This document shows positions 8,114 to 16,442 of a DNA stretch of 64,000 bases, in pieces (within the stretch, counting starts at the first letter, position 1; the number at the start of each line of letters is the position of its first letter). The position numbers and the translations under genes were made by a program. Location: positions 31,940 through 95,939 of the forward strand of contig JAFGMV010000063.1 in assembly GCA_016927315.1 (NCBI GenBank), in the 5' to 3' direction. The notes below the pieces were generated by a model. The model saw only the letters and a program-made list of their open reading frames with translations, made no database searches and was not told the origin of the DNA. Origin of the DNA: Anaerolineales bacterium. Its GTDB lineage: Bacteria > Chloroflexota > Anaerolineae > Anaerolineales > Villigracilaceae.

Positions 8114-8345
8114 CGCATATCTGATCGACCCGAAACGGGTTCAGGGCTGCATTCATCCGGACCTGGCCAAGATAGGCTTTGTTTGGGAAGGAGATCACTA
8201 CGCTGCCTATCGAATGACATACCATGAATTACTTGAAACGGTCAGTACCGATAACCAGGACGGTCATATACCGACTGGTGCGCCAAAAGCGGTTACGCTC
8301 TTCGAGGTGCTGGATCAAACCGCTGTGGTGAAATTGGAAGCCTGA
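8046..8345 (+). CDS. NTF2-like (putative lumazine-binding) protein, C-terminally truncated
   Basis: A 99-residue product starting at ATG 8046, 9 nt after AAGGAG (8031-8036). It resembles the small SnoaL/NTF2-like 'putative lumazine-binding' family, a cone-shaped fold that binds small ligands or acts as an isomerase. The family normally continues for about 30 residues past the end seen here. Directly after the TGA stop (8343-8345) the same frame reads WGIDYLHLVKQDENGSL, and after a one-base shift near 8394 it continues MNIVWQTHPRH to a stop at 8441-8443. Those pieces look like the missing C-terminal strands, so the gene seems recently broken by a nonsense change plus a frameshift, or there are sequencing errors. 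Confidence 0.7.
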   Translation: MELPTHQKNVEAVRQVVLDYVDSAYLIDPKRVQGCIHPDLAKIGFVWEGDHYAAYRMTYHELLETVSTDNQDGHIPTGAPKAVTLFEVLDQTAVVKLEA

Positions 8346-8487
8346 TGGGGGATCGACTACCTCCACCTGGTAAAGCAGGATGAAAATGGCTCATTATGAA
8401 TATCGTCTGGCAGACGCATCCAAGGCATGATGGATATTCGTGATTGAAACAAAGAGAACCTGATTCAAGAATTGAAAGGGAGTACTT

Positions 8488-9492
8488 ATGAAGAAAGTTA
8501 TGAAGACACGTAGGTTAGGCCGTTCCGGCATTGAAGTCAGCCCAATGGGGATGGGCTGTTGGGCGATTGGCGGACCATGGAACTTTCTAGAAGGTCCGGC
8601 GGGTTGGAGCGTGGTTGACGATGATGAATCGGTCCGGGCTATTCATAAGGCAATGGCGTTGGGGGTTAACTTTTTTGACACAGCCGCCAATTATGGAGCC
8701 GGCCACAGCGAACGAATACTGGCAAAAGCTTTCAAAGGCCGCCGCGACCAGGTAGTGATCGCTACCAAGTTTGGTTATCATGTCGATGAAGCCAATAAAC
8801 AAATTACAACATATGGTGATAACGAAGAGAACAGTGACGTTGCCGGTCATCTGCGAGAGGACGTGGAAACCAGCCTGAAAAGACTTGATACCGATTATAT
8901 CGATCTCTATCAACTGCACGTCTGGGGGCTGGTCATTGAACGGGCGCTTGAAGTTCGGGATAGCTTGGAAGATCTGGTAAAGGAAGGCAAGATTCGAACC
9001 TATGGCTGGAGCACAGACCGCACAGATGCCGTCCAGGCATTCTCAACTTCTCCCAACTGTGGAGCCGTTCAACAACAGTTGAATATCTTTGATGGCAATC
9101 TGGAACTTCTGGCTTTTTGCGAAGAAATGAACCTGGCCAGTATCAACCGCGGACCATTGGGAATGGGCATCCTGACTGGCAAATTCACCCCTGATACCAG
9201 CTTCAAAGAGGATGATGTCCGCAAGCATGCCCAATGGTTCCCGGGTTTCAAGAATGGTAAACCCTCCCGGGAATGGCTGGAGGCCATCGAAGCAGTCCGT
9301 GAAGTGCTGACCAGCAGCGGCAGAACCCTGGCCCAGGGCGCCCTGGCCTGGATCTGGGGCCGCAGCCCCAACACCATCCCGATCCCGGGTTTCAAGACGG
9401 TGGCACAGGTTGAAGAAAACTGCAAAGCAATGGAGTTTGGCCCGCTAACTGCCGACCAGATGCAGGAGATTGACAGCCTGCTGGAACGGTAG
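8488..9492 (+). CDS. Aldo/keto reductase
   Basis: A 334-residue NAD(P)H-dependent oxidoreductase with a TIM-barrel fold. The catalytic tetrad is visible: Asp and Tyr in FDTAANYGAG (near residues 58-63), Lys in ATKFGYH (near 93) and His in YQLHVWG (near 143). The C-terminal NADP-binding part is also present (PIPGFKTVAQVEENC). The start ATG 8488 follows AAAGGGAG. AKRs reduce aldehydes, ketones or sugar lactones, which fits a catabolic cluster under a LacI regulator. Substrate not assignable. Confidence 0.93.
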   Translation: MKKVMKTRRLGRSGIEVSPMGMGCWAIGGPWNFLEGPAGWSVVDDDESVRAIHKAMALGVNFFDTAANYGAGHSERILAKAFKGRRDQVVIATKFGYHVDEANKQITTYGDNEENSDVAGHLREDVETSLKRLDTDYIDLYQLHVWGLVIERALEVRDSLEDLVKEGKIRTYGWSTDRTDAVQAFSTSPNCGAVQQQLNIFDGNLELLAFCEEMNLASINRGPLGMGILTGKFTPDTSFKEDDVRKHAQWFPGFKNGKPSREWLEAIEAVREVLTSSGRTLAQGALAWIWGRSPNTIPIPGFKTVAQVEENCKAMEFGPLTADQMQEIDSLLER

Positions 9493-9512
9493 TTTTTAAA
9501 CGGTGGATGACG

Positions 9513-10229
9513 ATGAGTGTTATTTCTGTACAACTGCTTGGTATTGGGGCGCTGAAAATCGAAAGCGAAAAAGGGACGATCTTTATCGATGCCTTTTCAC
9601 CATATGTTAATCCGCTGCCGGAGAAAGCTGACCTGATCCTGATCACTCATGACGATCCCGATCATTTTGGCAGCCAGGAAGTAGCTGAAGCGGCTATCCG
9701 GACCGGTGCAATGGTTGTTGGCCCGCCCGGGATCGCTTACCCGCTGCTGGCCCAGACCGAACTGCCGGCACAGCAGATCCGCATTATTTACCCGGTGCAC
9801 CTCGGTAAACCCATCAGTGAAACAATCAATGGAGTGCATCTCAAGGTTTACCAAACCCGTCACTTCATTGACTGGGAACCACCGCACATAAGCTATCTGA
9901 TCAAGATGAACGGCGAAAAGATCTATGTAACCGGAGACAGTAATATGCTTGACGAGAGCGACCCAGACCTGCATGACCTGGATGCACTGGTTTACAGCCT
10001 GGTACCGAAAGACCTGTCTGCGCCTGGAGTGATGGCAGGGCATATCGCTGCACTGCGAAAGATCAAAATGCAGTACAGTCCGCAGACCATCCTCCCAAAC
10101 CATCTGCTCCACTGTGATTGGACGGTCAATCCGAAAAAACTTGGTCAGGCAGTTGCTGAAGCAGACCTGGATGGGGTGGAAGTTTTCACAGATGTAAAGC
10201 AGCGGCTTGAGATCTTCGCTCCTGTTTAG
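9513..10229 (+). CDS. UlaG-like metallo-hydrolase
   Basis: A compact metallo-beta-lactamase-fold protein of about 238 residues with the variant zinc motif ITHDDPDHFG (near residue 47), a later TRHF histidine and the TGDSNM aspartate. This layout matches the UlaG-like branch, which includes lactonases such as L-ascorbate-6-phosphate lactonase. The start is ATG 9513, 6 nt after GGTGG; ATG 9507 is an alternative only 6 nt upstream. It lies 20 nt after the reductase and is closed by a strong hairpin at 10231, so it is the last gene of the cluster. Confidence 0.82.
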   Translation: MSVISVQLLGIGALKIESEKGTIFIDAFSPYVNPLPEKADLILITHDDPDHFGSQEVAEAAIRTGAMVVGPPGIAYPLLAQTELPAQQIRIIYPVHLGKPISETINGVHLKVYQTRHFIDWEPPHISYLIKMNGEKIYVTGDSNMLDESDPDLHDLDALVYSLVPKDLSAPGVMAGHIAALRKIKMQYSPQTILPNHLLHCDWTVNPKKLGQAVAEADLDGVEVFTDVKQRLEIFAPV

Positions 10230-10230
10230 G

Positions 10231-10266
10231 AAGAACGCCGGTCAGCCCACACTGACCGGCGTTCTT
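10231..10266. terminator. Strong hairpin terminating the LacI-controlled cluster
   Basis: Perfect 15-bp stem: AAGAACGCCGGTCAG (10231-10245), 6-nt loop, CTGACCGGCGTTCTT (10252-10266). No T-tract follows on the plus strand, so it may act as an mRNA 3' stabiliser as well as a terminator. It also lies just after the end of the minus-strand pseudogene at 10270. Confidence 0.7.
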
Positions 10267-10269
10267 GGA

Positions 10270-11156
10270 TCAATCATTTGTTACTTTCCAGGCTCTTATT
10301 TTTGTAAAATTCCGGTGTGGTTTGTATGGGGAAACCAGATCATCTGGAGGATGCCCTACGATCCTTATCCTGTCTTTTGGATACAGAGAGCCAATCCCGA
10401 GTTCCCGGATCAGTTTGAGTTAACCAACATCGTCAATTTCGAAACCCATCAGGTAGGTCGCGACTGTGTCTGCGGCCAGGGCATCGAACGACGAAAGGAC
10501 CCAATTCGATTGGGTCTCTGTTCCCCGAACCGGACCGCCGTCCTGCATGCCGATGGTTCCATCGACGATCACAAATTGGGGATATACATACCTTGCAAGC
10601 GAAGCCAGAAGATAATGAATGCTATGTTCACCGTGAAGCATCCTGCGGTTGGAGTACTTGTGAATAGCGCCTACCAGTACATTCTTGAGGCTTGCAGTCA
10701 TGGCAACCGAGCAATGTGTTTTTGGACGGGTAATGGAAACCAGGAATGGGCTTTCTGACATTGTCTGGCTGAGTGGCAATTCCAGTTTACCGTTTGGGTG
10801 GGCAAGCTGTTTGAATTGATTTTCATCCTCTCGCAGATCCAGCAGTTCGACCTGGGGTGTTCTTTCGCCAGTTGTGAAAAGCCATAGATTTCAAAACCAT
10901 CGTTTGTATCACCCCAGGCCGGTTCCTCTGCCAGGATGAAATCGATAAAACTCCTGACGGCGCCGACAGGCGTCACAGCCAATGCAACCCCCTGGTTGTA
11001 TGTAGCGGGGGGTTCTGGCAATGACCATGTTGATCTTGAGAACAATCGAATCCAATCCTTTCAGGGCTTCCATTAGACTTTGTTGGAAAGGTTCCAAGGA
11101 ATTCTTGACCCCTCGTAATGTTCTTCACTTTTCACCAGGGAAATGACTGATTCCAT
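10270..11156 (-). pseudogene. DUF362 (iron-sulfur-type) protein, pseudogene
   Basis: Translated pieces on the minus strand join into one DUF362-like protein (MESVISLVKSEEHYEG; ALKGLDSIVLKINMV; NQGVALAVTPVGAVRSFIDF; ITRPKTHCSVAMTASLKN; VIDGTIGMQDGGPVRG; RIRIVGHPPDDLVSPY). The pieces lie in different frames. Breaks are near 11110, at a run of six Gs near 11009, and near 10853; an in-frame TAA stands at 10420-10422. The start ATG at 11156 still has its AAGGAG site. Three frameshifts plus a stop mark a dead gene. DUF362 proteins are thought to be redox or radical-chemistry proteins. Confidence 0.85.
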
Positions 11157-11168
11157 AAGCAAAGCTCC

Positions 11169-11324
11169 TTATGGGCTGATGATAAACCCTCTTGCTGGAA
11201 TAGAGTCAAGAGAGCGATCCGGACACCCCAGGCGGCCTATGCAACCTTTGGGCCAGGGTTCCCTGTTCCGTAACTCAACCTCGATAGCTTTGTCGAAGTA
11301 GTGTTTATAGACAACACTCTTCAT
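11169..11324 (-). CDS. Short ORF of unknown function, possible gene remnant
   Basis: A 51-codon frame beginning at ATG 11324 with GGAGG about 9 nt upstream. It opens MKSVVYKHYFDKAIEVEL, which recalls the start of zinc-type alcohol dehydrogenases (MKAVVY...), but the rest has no resemblance, so it may be the 5' stub of a decayed gene. It ends 12 nt before the start of the DUF362 pseudogene on the same strand. Weak call. Confidence 0.25.
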   Translation of the reverse strand: MKSVVYKHYFDKAIEVELRNREPWPKGCIGRLGCPDRSLDSIPARGFIISP

Positions 11325-11358
11325 TGGCCTGCCTCCAAAGGGTTTTTTCTGTCTGGAA

Positions 11359-11372
11359 TTGCAACGTTGCAA
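11359..11372. promoter_or_regulatory. Palindrome resembling a LacI-family operator
   Basis: TTGCAACGTTGCAA is a perfect 14-bp palindrome with a central CG and the same TTGCAA arms as the LacI operators at 5444-6576, but with the inner spacing 2 bp shorter. It lies 34 nt upstream of the short ORF at 11324 (minus strand). Confidence 0.4.
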
Positions 11373-11515
11373 AATGCTTGCATCACGGCGTTAACTGTGA
11401 GGTCCAGGATGGGCCCGCATTATGGTTGCATTCCCTGCGGATAAAAGGACAGGTTCGACCAGTTAGCTGGATCTGTCCTCGAACAGAGAGGATGGCGCCT
11501 ACAACGTTGGTTTCA

Positions 11516-11709
11516 TCAAAGTGTGTCTGCTTCAACGAGTTTTTGCGCCAGGAGAAAGAGATCCTGTGCAAGCAGGATATACCAGGGGACAGATCCCAGC
11601 ATAGCCACAAATAACAGTGGGAAACCCACCACTGGCAGCCAGAATAAAGAAGTGATGACCCCGGTAATAAATCCGACCTGTTTTCTCGGGCGCAGTGCTT
11701 GCCGTTGGT
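11516..11709 (-). pseudogene. Remnant of a small membrane protein
   Basis: The minus-strand frame ending at 11516 reads a plausible two-segment hydrophobic protein end (VGFITGVITSLFWLPVVGFP, then LLFVAMLGSVPWYILLAQDL), but has no start codon of its own after the CPBP gene's stop at 11710. It may be an extension of the CPBP gene lost by frameshift, or the tail of a separate decayed gene. The stretch 11373-11515 shows nothing else. Confidence 0.3.
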
Positions 11710-12441
11710 TCAGGCGGTTACGATTCCCAGTGTGATCAGTATCCAGATCGGTGCGCTCAACATGGCATGTATGATGATACTGGTGTAAGTGTTCCTGGTT
11801 TTGTAGGCGACATAGGGCATGGCCAGGAGATAAGGCAGGAAAAGCAAGAGAGCCTTCAGCCCGAACAGAAAATGGAAGATGAGGTGCAGCCCGGCGTTCA
11901 CCGGCCAGGCCCATTTGCCCAATGCTTCTTCCTGGCGCGGCAAGATGTATCCCCGCCACATGAATTCCTCGCCGAAATAGTTGAAGAACAATAGTACCAG
12001 CATGGGGAAGAAGATCCAGCGGTCGCTTCCCTCCAGCCGTTCGATCTGGATTGGCGAAAAACTTCTCAATTCATCCAGGCTGAAAGGGAGCGGGGAGAGG
12101 GTCCAGAGCCCGATGATCAGGCCGGTAATGGCGGATGCAGCGAGCATGCCACCCAATATCCACAACCAGTCACGCCCGGTCAGACGCCGGAGTCTGAAAC
12201 GAGCGGATATACTTTCCCAGGATATCGGGTAACCGTCCCGCTTCAGCAGGTGCAGGGACAGGAAGAACAACGGTCCAAACAAGAAACAGGTTCCAAGGAT
12301 GATCCATACCAGGAAGGGATTGATGGTCGTGGTTTCCAGCAGGACTGGCATCATGATCTTGATCAGGATGTAAAAGATCATTCCCGGGATTGCGAACAAC
12401 AGGAATGCAGTACTGATTTTTATGGGTTTGATTTCTTTCAT
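11710..12441 (-). CDS. CPBP-family intramembrane metalloprotease
   Basis: A 243-residue membrane protein of the CPBP (Rce1/Abi) family, which cleaves substrates within the membrane using Glu and His residues. Motif 1 is FGEEFMWRGYILP (EExxxR, near residue 156), and motif 2 has the paired histidines in GLHLIFHFLFG (near 185). About seven hydrophobic segments are visible. The family acts in prenyl-protein processing, bacteriocin immunity and stress signalling; no partner gene here shows which. The gene runs leftward after the hydrolase at 12501. Confidence 0.9.
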   Translation of the reverse strand: MKEIKPIKISTAFLLFAIPGMIFYILIKIMMPVLLETTTINPFLVWIILGTCFLFGPLFFLSLHLLKRDGYPISWESISARFRLRRLTGRDWLWILGGMLAASAITGLIIGLWTLSPLPFSLDELRSFSPIQIERLEGSDRWIFFPMLVLLFFNYFGEEFMWRGYILPRQEEALGKWAWPVNAGLHLIFHFLFGLKALLLFLPYLLAMPYVAYKTRNTYTSIIIHAMLSAPIWILITLGIVTA

Positions 12442-12500
12442 GGTCTCTTTCCTTACAAAGTATCCTTTTGTGAACTCAACGCGGTCAAAAGAGGCCGGGT

Positions 12501-13379
12501 CTATTCTATTCCTGACAGGAACCTGTCCACCCGTGCATTCAAGGTCGGCAGGAGTTCTTGGGGTATAAAATGCGGGCTGTCCGGGAGGATTTCGGCTGCG
12601 GCCAGGTTGGGGAAGATTTCACGGGCGCGGGCCGCCACTTTATGGCCGGGGAACAGGCGATCCTTCTCTCCCGCCAACACCAGGATGGGCGCTGTGAAAG
12701 CCGACATCTCATCCATCGTTACGTTGCGCGGCATCTCGGCCTCAACCTGGACATATCTGAAAACCGCCGTGGTGATTTCAATCAGCTCCTCGGGGATGGG
12801 ATGTCCCAGGAACATGGGCTGCAGCACTTTCAACAATCTCTCTCGGCTGGGAAACAGACGGTAAGCAATCAGCGGCAGCAGCAGGTCGAAGAACATGGTT
12901 TTCCCGGGGATCGAAACCAGCCCGGAGGGGATGATGAGGACCGCTTTGGAGATCCTTTTCGGGGCGTAAGCCGCTGCGTTCAGCAGGATGCCAGCGCCGT
13001 AGGATCCGGCCAGGAAGGCGGATTGTTCCAGCCCGAAGGCATCCAGAACGTCGACAATCCACTGGCCGTAACTGTGGTCACGCGGTGAAAGCCTGACCGG
13101 GACGCTCTTGCCGGGGTGTCCGATGGTATCTGGGGCGTAGATGCGGTACTTCTCTAGCAGGGGTTTGAACCAACCCAGGGTAGCTGGATTGGTGGTATTG
13201 CCGCCATGCAGCAGCACCAGTGGGGAAGCACCTTCTGGCCCGGTCAGCAGTACGTGGGTTTGGCCAAAGCGGGTACTGATCATTTTGTTTTCGACCTGGA
13301 TGCCGCTATCAGCCAGGTGTTTGTCATACAGGCTGTGAATCACTGCCTGTCCGTGGGTTGATCGGTAAATCGATTCCAT
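12501..13379 (-). CDS. Alpha/beta-fold hydrolase
   Basis: A roughly 292-residue alpha/beta hydrolase with the oxyanion segment LLHGGNTTN, a nucleophile elbow AGSYGAG (Ser with Ala instead of the first Gly of GxSxG), a late acid AGEKDRLFPG and the terminal catalytic His in DSPHFIPQE. The start is placed at ATG 13379 (MESIYRSTHG) because GGGAAAGG lies upstream; a longer frame begins at 13412. The substrate is unknown. A truncated relative follows upstream at 13476-13856. Confidence 0.85.
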   Translation of the reverse strand: MESIYRSTHGQAVIHSLYDKHLADSGIQVENKMISTRFGQTHVLLTGPEGASPLVLLHGGNTTNPATLGWFKPLLEKYRIYAPDTIGHPGKSVPVRLSPRDHSYGQWIVDVLDAFGLEQSAFLAGSYGAGILLNAAAYAPKRISKAVLIIPSGLVSIPGKTMFFDLLLPLIAYRLFPSRERLLKVLQPMFLGHPIPEELIEITTAVFRYVQVEAEMPRNVTMDEMSAFTAPILVLAGEKDRLFPGHKVAARAREIFPNLAAAEILPDSPHFIPQELLPTLNARVDRFLSGIE

Positions 13380-13475
13380 GTTTACTGCCTTTCCCATAAA
13401 GACCAGGCGCATATAAGAAGGCCGGTCTTGTTTTTTATGGTTGCTGGTTGGCTTGCTTCGTAAAAACCATGTGAA

Positions 13476-13856
13476 TTACAATCCTTCGAGGATTTTAGGT
13501 CCGTGGTTGTGCATCATCGAAACATGACCTTCACCGGGGATAAAGGTTGTCTGGCTGTTGGGGATAGCCGGCTGCATACCTGGCCATTGAGAGCGGGGTA
13601 TCGGCGTCTTCTTCCCTGTGCTGCGCCCGGGTTTGAAGTTAGACGACCCGGTGCCTGGCAAGTTGGGGGCCAGCACCCGGACACCGGCCTGAGTTGCGAT
13701 GGGATCGATCATGCGGCCGATCTGCCCGGAAGCCGTGCCCCCTGAGAAATAAAGAAGGGGCTTCCCTGCAGAGTCGCCGTACTCATGGTAACTGAGCCTG
13801 AGGCCATCATTCAATCGTGTTGATCGGCTCTTTTCTTGTGTATTCATTCTGGTCAT
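13476..13856 (-). pseudogene. Alpha/beta hydrolase with large internal deletion
   Basis: The open frame of 126 codons has a good alpha/beta-hydrolase N-terminus (YHEYGDSAGKPLLYFSGGTA, then RVLAPNLPGTGSS) and then jumps, after about residue 75, to what looks like the very C-terminus of such an enzyme (FIPGEGHVSMMHNHGPKILE, with the catalytic-His region). The nucleophile and acid segments, about 150 residues, are gone. The frame stays open, so a short product could be made, but it cannot be an active hydrolase. Confidence 0.7.
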
Positions 13857-13880
13857 GCGGAGTATGTATGGCCGACCGGT

Positions 13881-16433
13881 TTACTCATAACGCAGAGCCT
13901 GGACAATTTCCAGGCGGGCAGCCTGCCGGGCCGGGATGATGGCCGCCAGCAGACCAAAGAATAGGCCAATGATCACGGCCGTGGTAATGCCGCTCACCGG
14001 GAAGTAATACCCCAGCGGGAACAGGACTTTGATGCCTGTTACGAAGACATACCCCAGGTACATGCCGCCCAGGATCCCGAAGAAGGTGCCAATTGCCGCC
14101 AGCAGCAGGGCTTCAGCCAGGACCATGTTGCGAACCTGCCGGCGGGTACCACCCACAGCCCGCACCATGCCGATCTCGCGGGTACGCTCGAGAACACTGA
14201 TGGTCAGCGTGTTCATCATGGCGATCAGGGATGGTATGGCCAGAAAAACAAAGACAATGTAAACCGCACTGAAGGCGGCGTCCATCTGTGTCTTCATCGC
14301 GCCGTAATAATCAGTACCTGAAATTAACTTATACTGGGGGTAATTGGCTGCCAGGGACCAGATCTCGGTCTTCACGGCTTCGCGGCTTGCATCTTCTGCC
14401 AGGTTCAGCTGGATGAATACATCTTCTGTGACGCCGAAATCGGTTTCTAAATTAGCTTGTGAGAGATAGGCTGTTGTCACCTTGGCATTCAAGAGGTCCA
14501 TCCCGACGGCCACAATCTCATACGAAACCGTGCCGTTTGTGGTCTGAAGTTCGATCGTGTCGCCGGCCTTTGCGTCGATTGCCAGCAAAAAGGCGCCATT
14601 TACGACCAGGGTTCGTTTGGAAGCGAGCTTTTTATAAGCAGATTGATTGCCTTTCAGGAAATGCAATCCGCTGACGTTTGGAAAGGCTTCCGGATCGATC
14701 CCGATCAGGGAGACAGCTTGTCCATTCGTGGTTGTGGCCCCGTATCGGAACGTACTGACTTCTTCAACGCCTTCCACTTCCCTCAGGTCCTGGGCAAATT
14801 CAGGGCTGGAGCCGATATTGCTGCCCCACAGCATGACTGAAGGCGGCACAAACAGATAATCACTTCCAAAACTGGCAAGCATCAGTTCATCGATTATTCC
14901 CGTCATACTGGAAACCAGACCACCAGCGGCGACGATCACTGCCAGACCAAGCATGCTGGCGGAAGCGGTTACAGCCACACGAGCAGGCTGTCGTTTGAGG
15001 TTGCTTTTCGCCAGGCCGCCAATTCCCTGGCGAACGGTGATCCAGGAGATGATCGGTCCAAACAGGTTCGCCAGCGGGTTGACAAGTGCCGGGGTTACCA
15101 AGACCAGTCCTGCCAGGAAGAACAGGCCTCCTGGGATGATCAGGGCCGACTGCCCAGAGAGCACCACGAATGTGGTCACGATCAGGATAAGCATGCCGAC
15201 GATGAAGCCGATCCCTGTCTTGCGTTTTACATCTATCTCCGCTTGTGACGGGCGCAGTGCTTCGAGCGGGGTGATCCTGCTGGCGTTCCACGCAGGCAGC
15301 AGGCCGGCCAGGACGGTGACGCCCACGCCCAACCCTACAGAGAACAGCACCAGCAGTGGGGAGATTACCGGGGCGCCCAATTTCAGATTGATGAACAGGC
15401 TTAAAGGGCCTTGTACGATCTTGATAATCCCTAATGCCATCAGGTAACCCAGGATCAGACCAATGGCCGAACCGATCAATCCCTGCAGCAGGCTTTCGGC
15501 CAGAATAATCCCGATGACCGTACGACGTGTAGCACCCAGGGCGCGCAGCATGCCGATATCCCGGCGGCGCTCGGTGACGATTGTTCGGAAGGTGTTGAAA
15601 ATGATGAAGCCGCCCATAAATAAGGCCAGGGCTCCAAATACACTCAAGCCAATCTGGCCAAGTTCCATAGCGGCAAACATTTCATCCCCGGCCGTCAGTG
15701 TACCAACCTGGTAGTTTTTACCCAGGGCAGTTTCGATTTGCTGCTGGATCTCGTTCCGGCGCGCTTCATCAGCAAAACCTTCTATGTTAATGTCAATCAG
15801 GTTGACCCGATCCGTTTCACCGGTCATTTCCTGCGCCTGGGGCAGGTTCACCAGGATTTCTTCGGTAATGGGCATGATATTGGGCGGCAGGATACCGACC
15901 ACGGTCAATTCCGTGAGACCTGATGCCCCGGGTAGAGAGAAGCTCTCTCCCACTTTGACGGAGAGCGCATCGGCCAGGGTTTGTGAAATCACAGCGGAAG
16001 CCGTGTCAGAATCTTCCAGATACCGGCCTTCTATGATCGCGTAGGCGCGAACAGAGCGGGCATCTTCGGAGGTAACCCCGACCAGGTTGACAGCGATCAG
16101 TGTGTCGGGGCGTGCTGGATCTCTGTCGATGTAATCGGCCGGCAGGTTGATCGTGCGGTTGAGAGATGCGGAAACAGCCCGCAGCCCAGCGACGTTCTGA
16201 AGCCGGTTGGCGATCTCCTGAGGGAAGGATTCGCCGGAGATATTGGTAATACTGAAGTCAATCTGCCCTTCAACTCCCTGAACATTGGCCTGTAGGGCTG
16301 CGATCATAGTGGGCAGAACGGTGTTCATGCCGAAGATCAGCAGTACCCCAAAGATGATTGCCAGGGTGGTCAAGGTTGTGCGTAATTTGCGCCGGCCCAG
16401 GTAGCGGGCGGCGAGAGAGAGTTGCAGTTTCAT
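13881..16433 (-). CDS. MacB/LolC-type ABC transporter permease with two FtsX domains
   Basis: An 850-residue permease. It starts with a membrane segment (about residues 15-38), then a large extracytoplasmic MacB_PCD-like domain (about 40-240), a first FtsX core of three segments (about 265-395), a central pair of segments (about 405-460), a second extracytoplasmic domain (about 490-710) and a second FtsX core (about 725-840). Such permeases move peptides, lipoproteins or drugs by mechanotransmission rather than classic transport. It begins 9 nt after the stop of its ATPase, so the two form an operon, probably under the PadR protein at 17308. Confidence 0.93.
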   Translation of the reverse strand: MKLQLSLAARYLGRRKLRTTLTTLAIIFGVLLIFGMNTVLPTMIAALQANVQGVEGQIDFSITNISGESFPQEIANRLQNVAGLRAVSASLNRTINLPADYIDRDPARPDTLIAVNLVGVTSEDARSVRAYAIIEGRYLEDSDTASAVISQTLADALSVKVGESFSLPGASGLTELTVVGILPPNIMPITEEILVNLPQAQEMTGETDRVNLIDINIEGFADEARRNEIQQQIETALGKNYQVGTLTAGDEMFAAMELGQIGLSVFGALALFMGGFIIFNTFRTIVTERRRDIGMLRALGATRRTVIGIILAESLLQGLIGSAIGLILGYLMALGIIKIVQGPLSLFINLKLGAPVISPLLVLFSVGLGVGVTVLAGLLPAWNASRITPLEALRPSQAEIDVKRKTGIGFIVGMLILIVTTFVVLSGQSALIIPGGLFFLAGLVLVTPALVNPLANLFGPIISWITVRQGIGGLAKSNLKRQPARVAVTASASMLGLAVIVAAGGLVSSMTGIIDELMLASFGSDYLFVPPSVMLWGSNIGSSPEFAQDLREVEGVEEVSTFRYGATTTNGQAVSLIGIDPEAFPNVSGLHFLKGNQSAYKKLASKRTLVVNGAFLLAIDAKAGDTIELQTTNGTVSYEIVAVGMDLLNAKVTTAYLSQANLETDFGVTEDVFIQLNLAEDASREAVKTEIWSLAANYPQYKLISGTDYYGAMKTQMDAAFSAVYIVFVFLAIPSLIAMMNTLTISVLERTREIGMVRAVGGTRRQVRNMVLAEALLLAAIGTFFGILGGMYLGYVFVTGIKVLFPLGYYFPVSGITTAVIIGLFFGLLAAIIPARQAARLEIVQALRYE

Positions 16434-16442
16434 CGGAGACTC

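Noticed and set aside
8343..8345. TGA read through as selenocysteine in the NTF2-like gene
   Set aside because: A frameshift follows about 50 nt later, the family has no Cys/Sec there and no selenocysteine-insertion hairpin is visible; decay is simpler.
8985..9003. GATTCGAACC stretch resembling a tRNA T-arm
   Set aside because: It is coding sequence in the aldo/keto reductase with no acceptor stem or anticodon arm around it.
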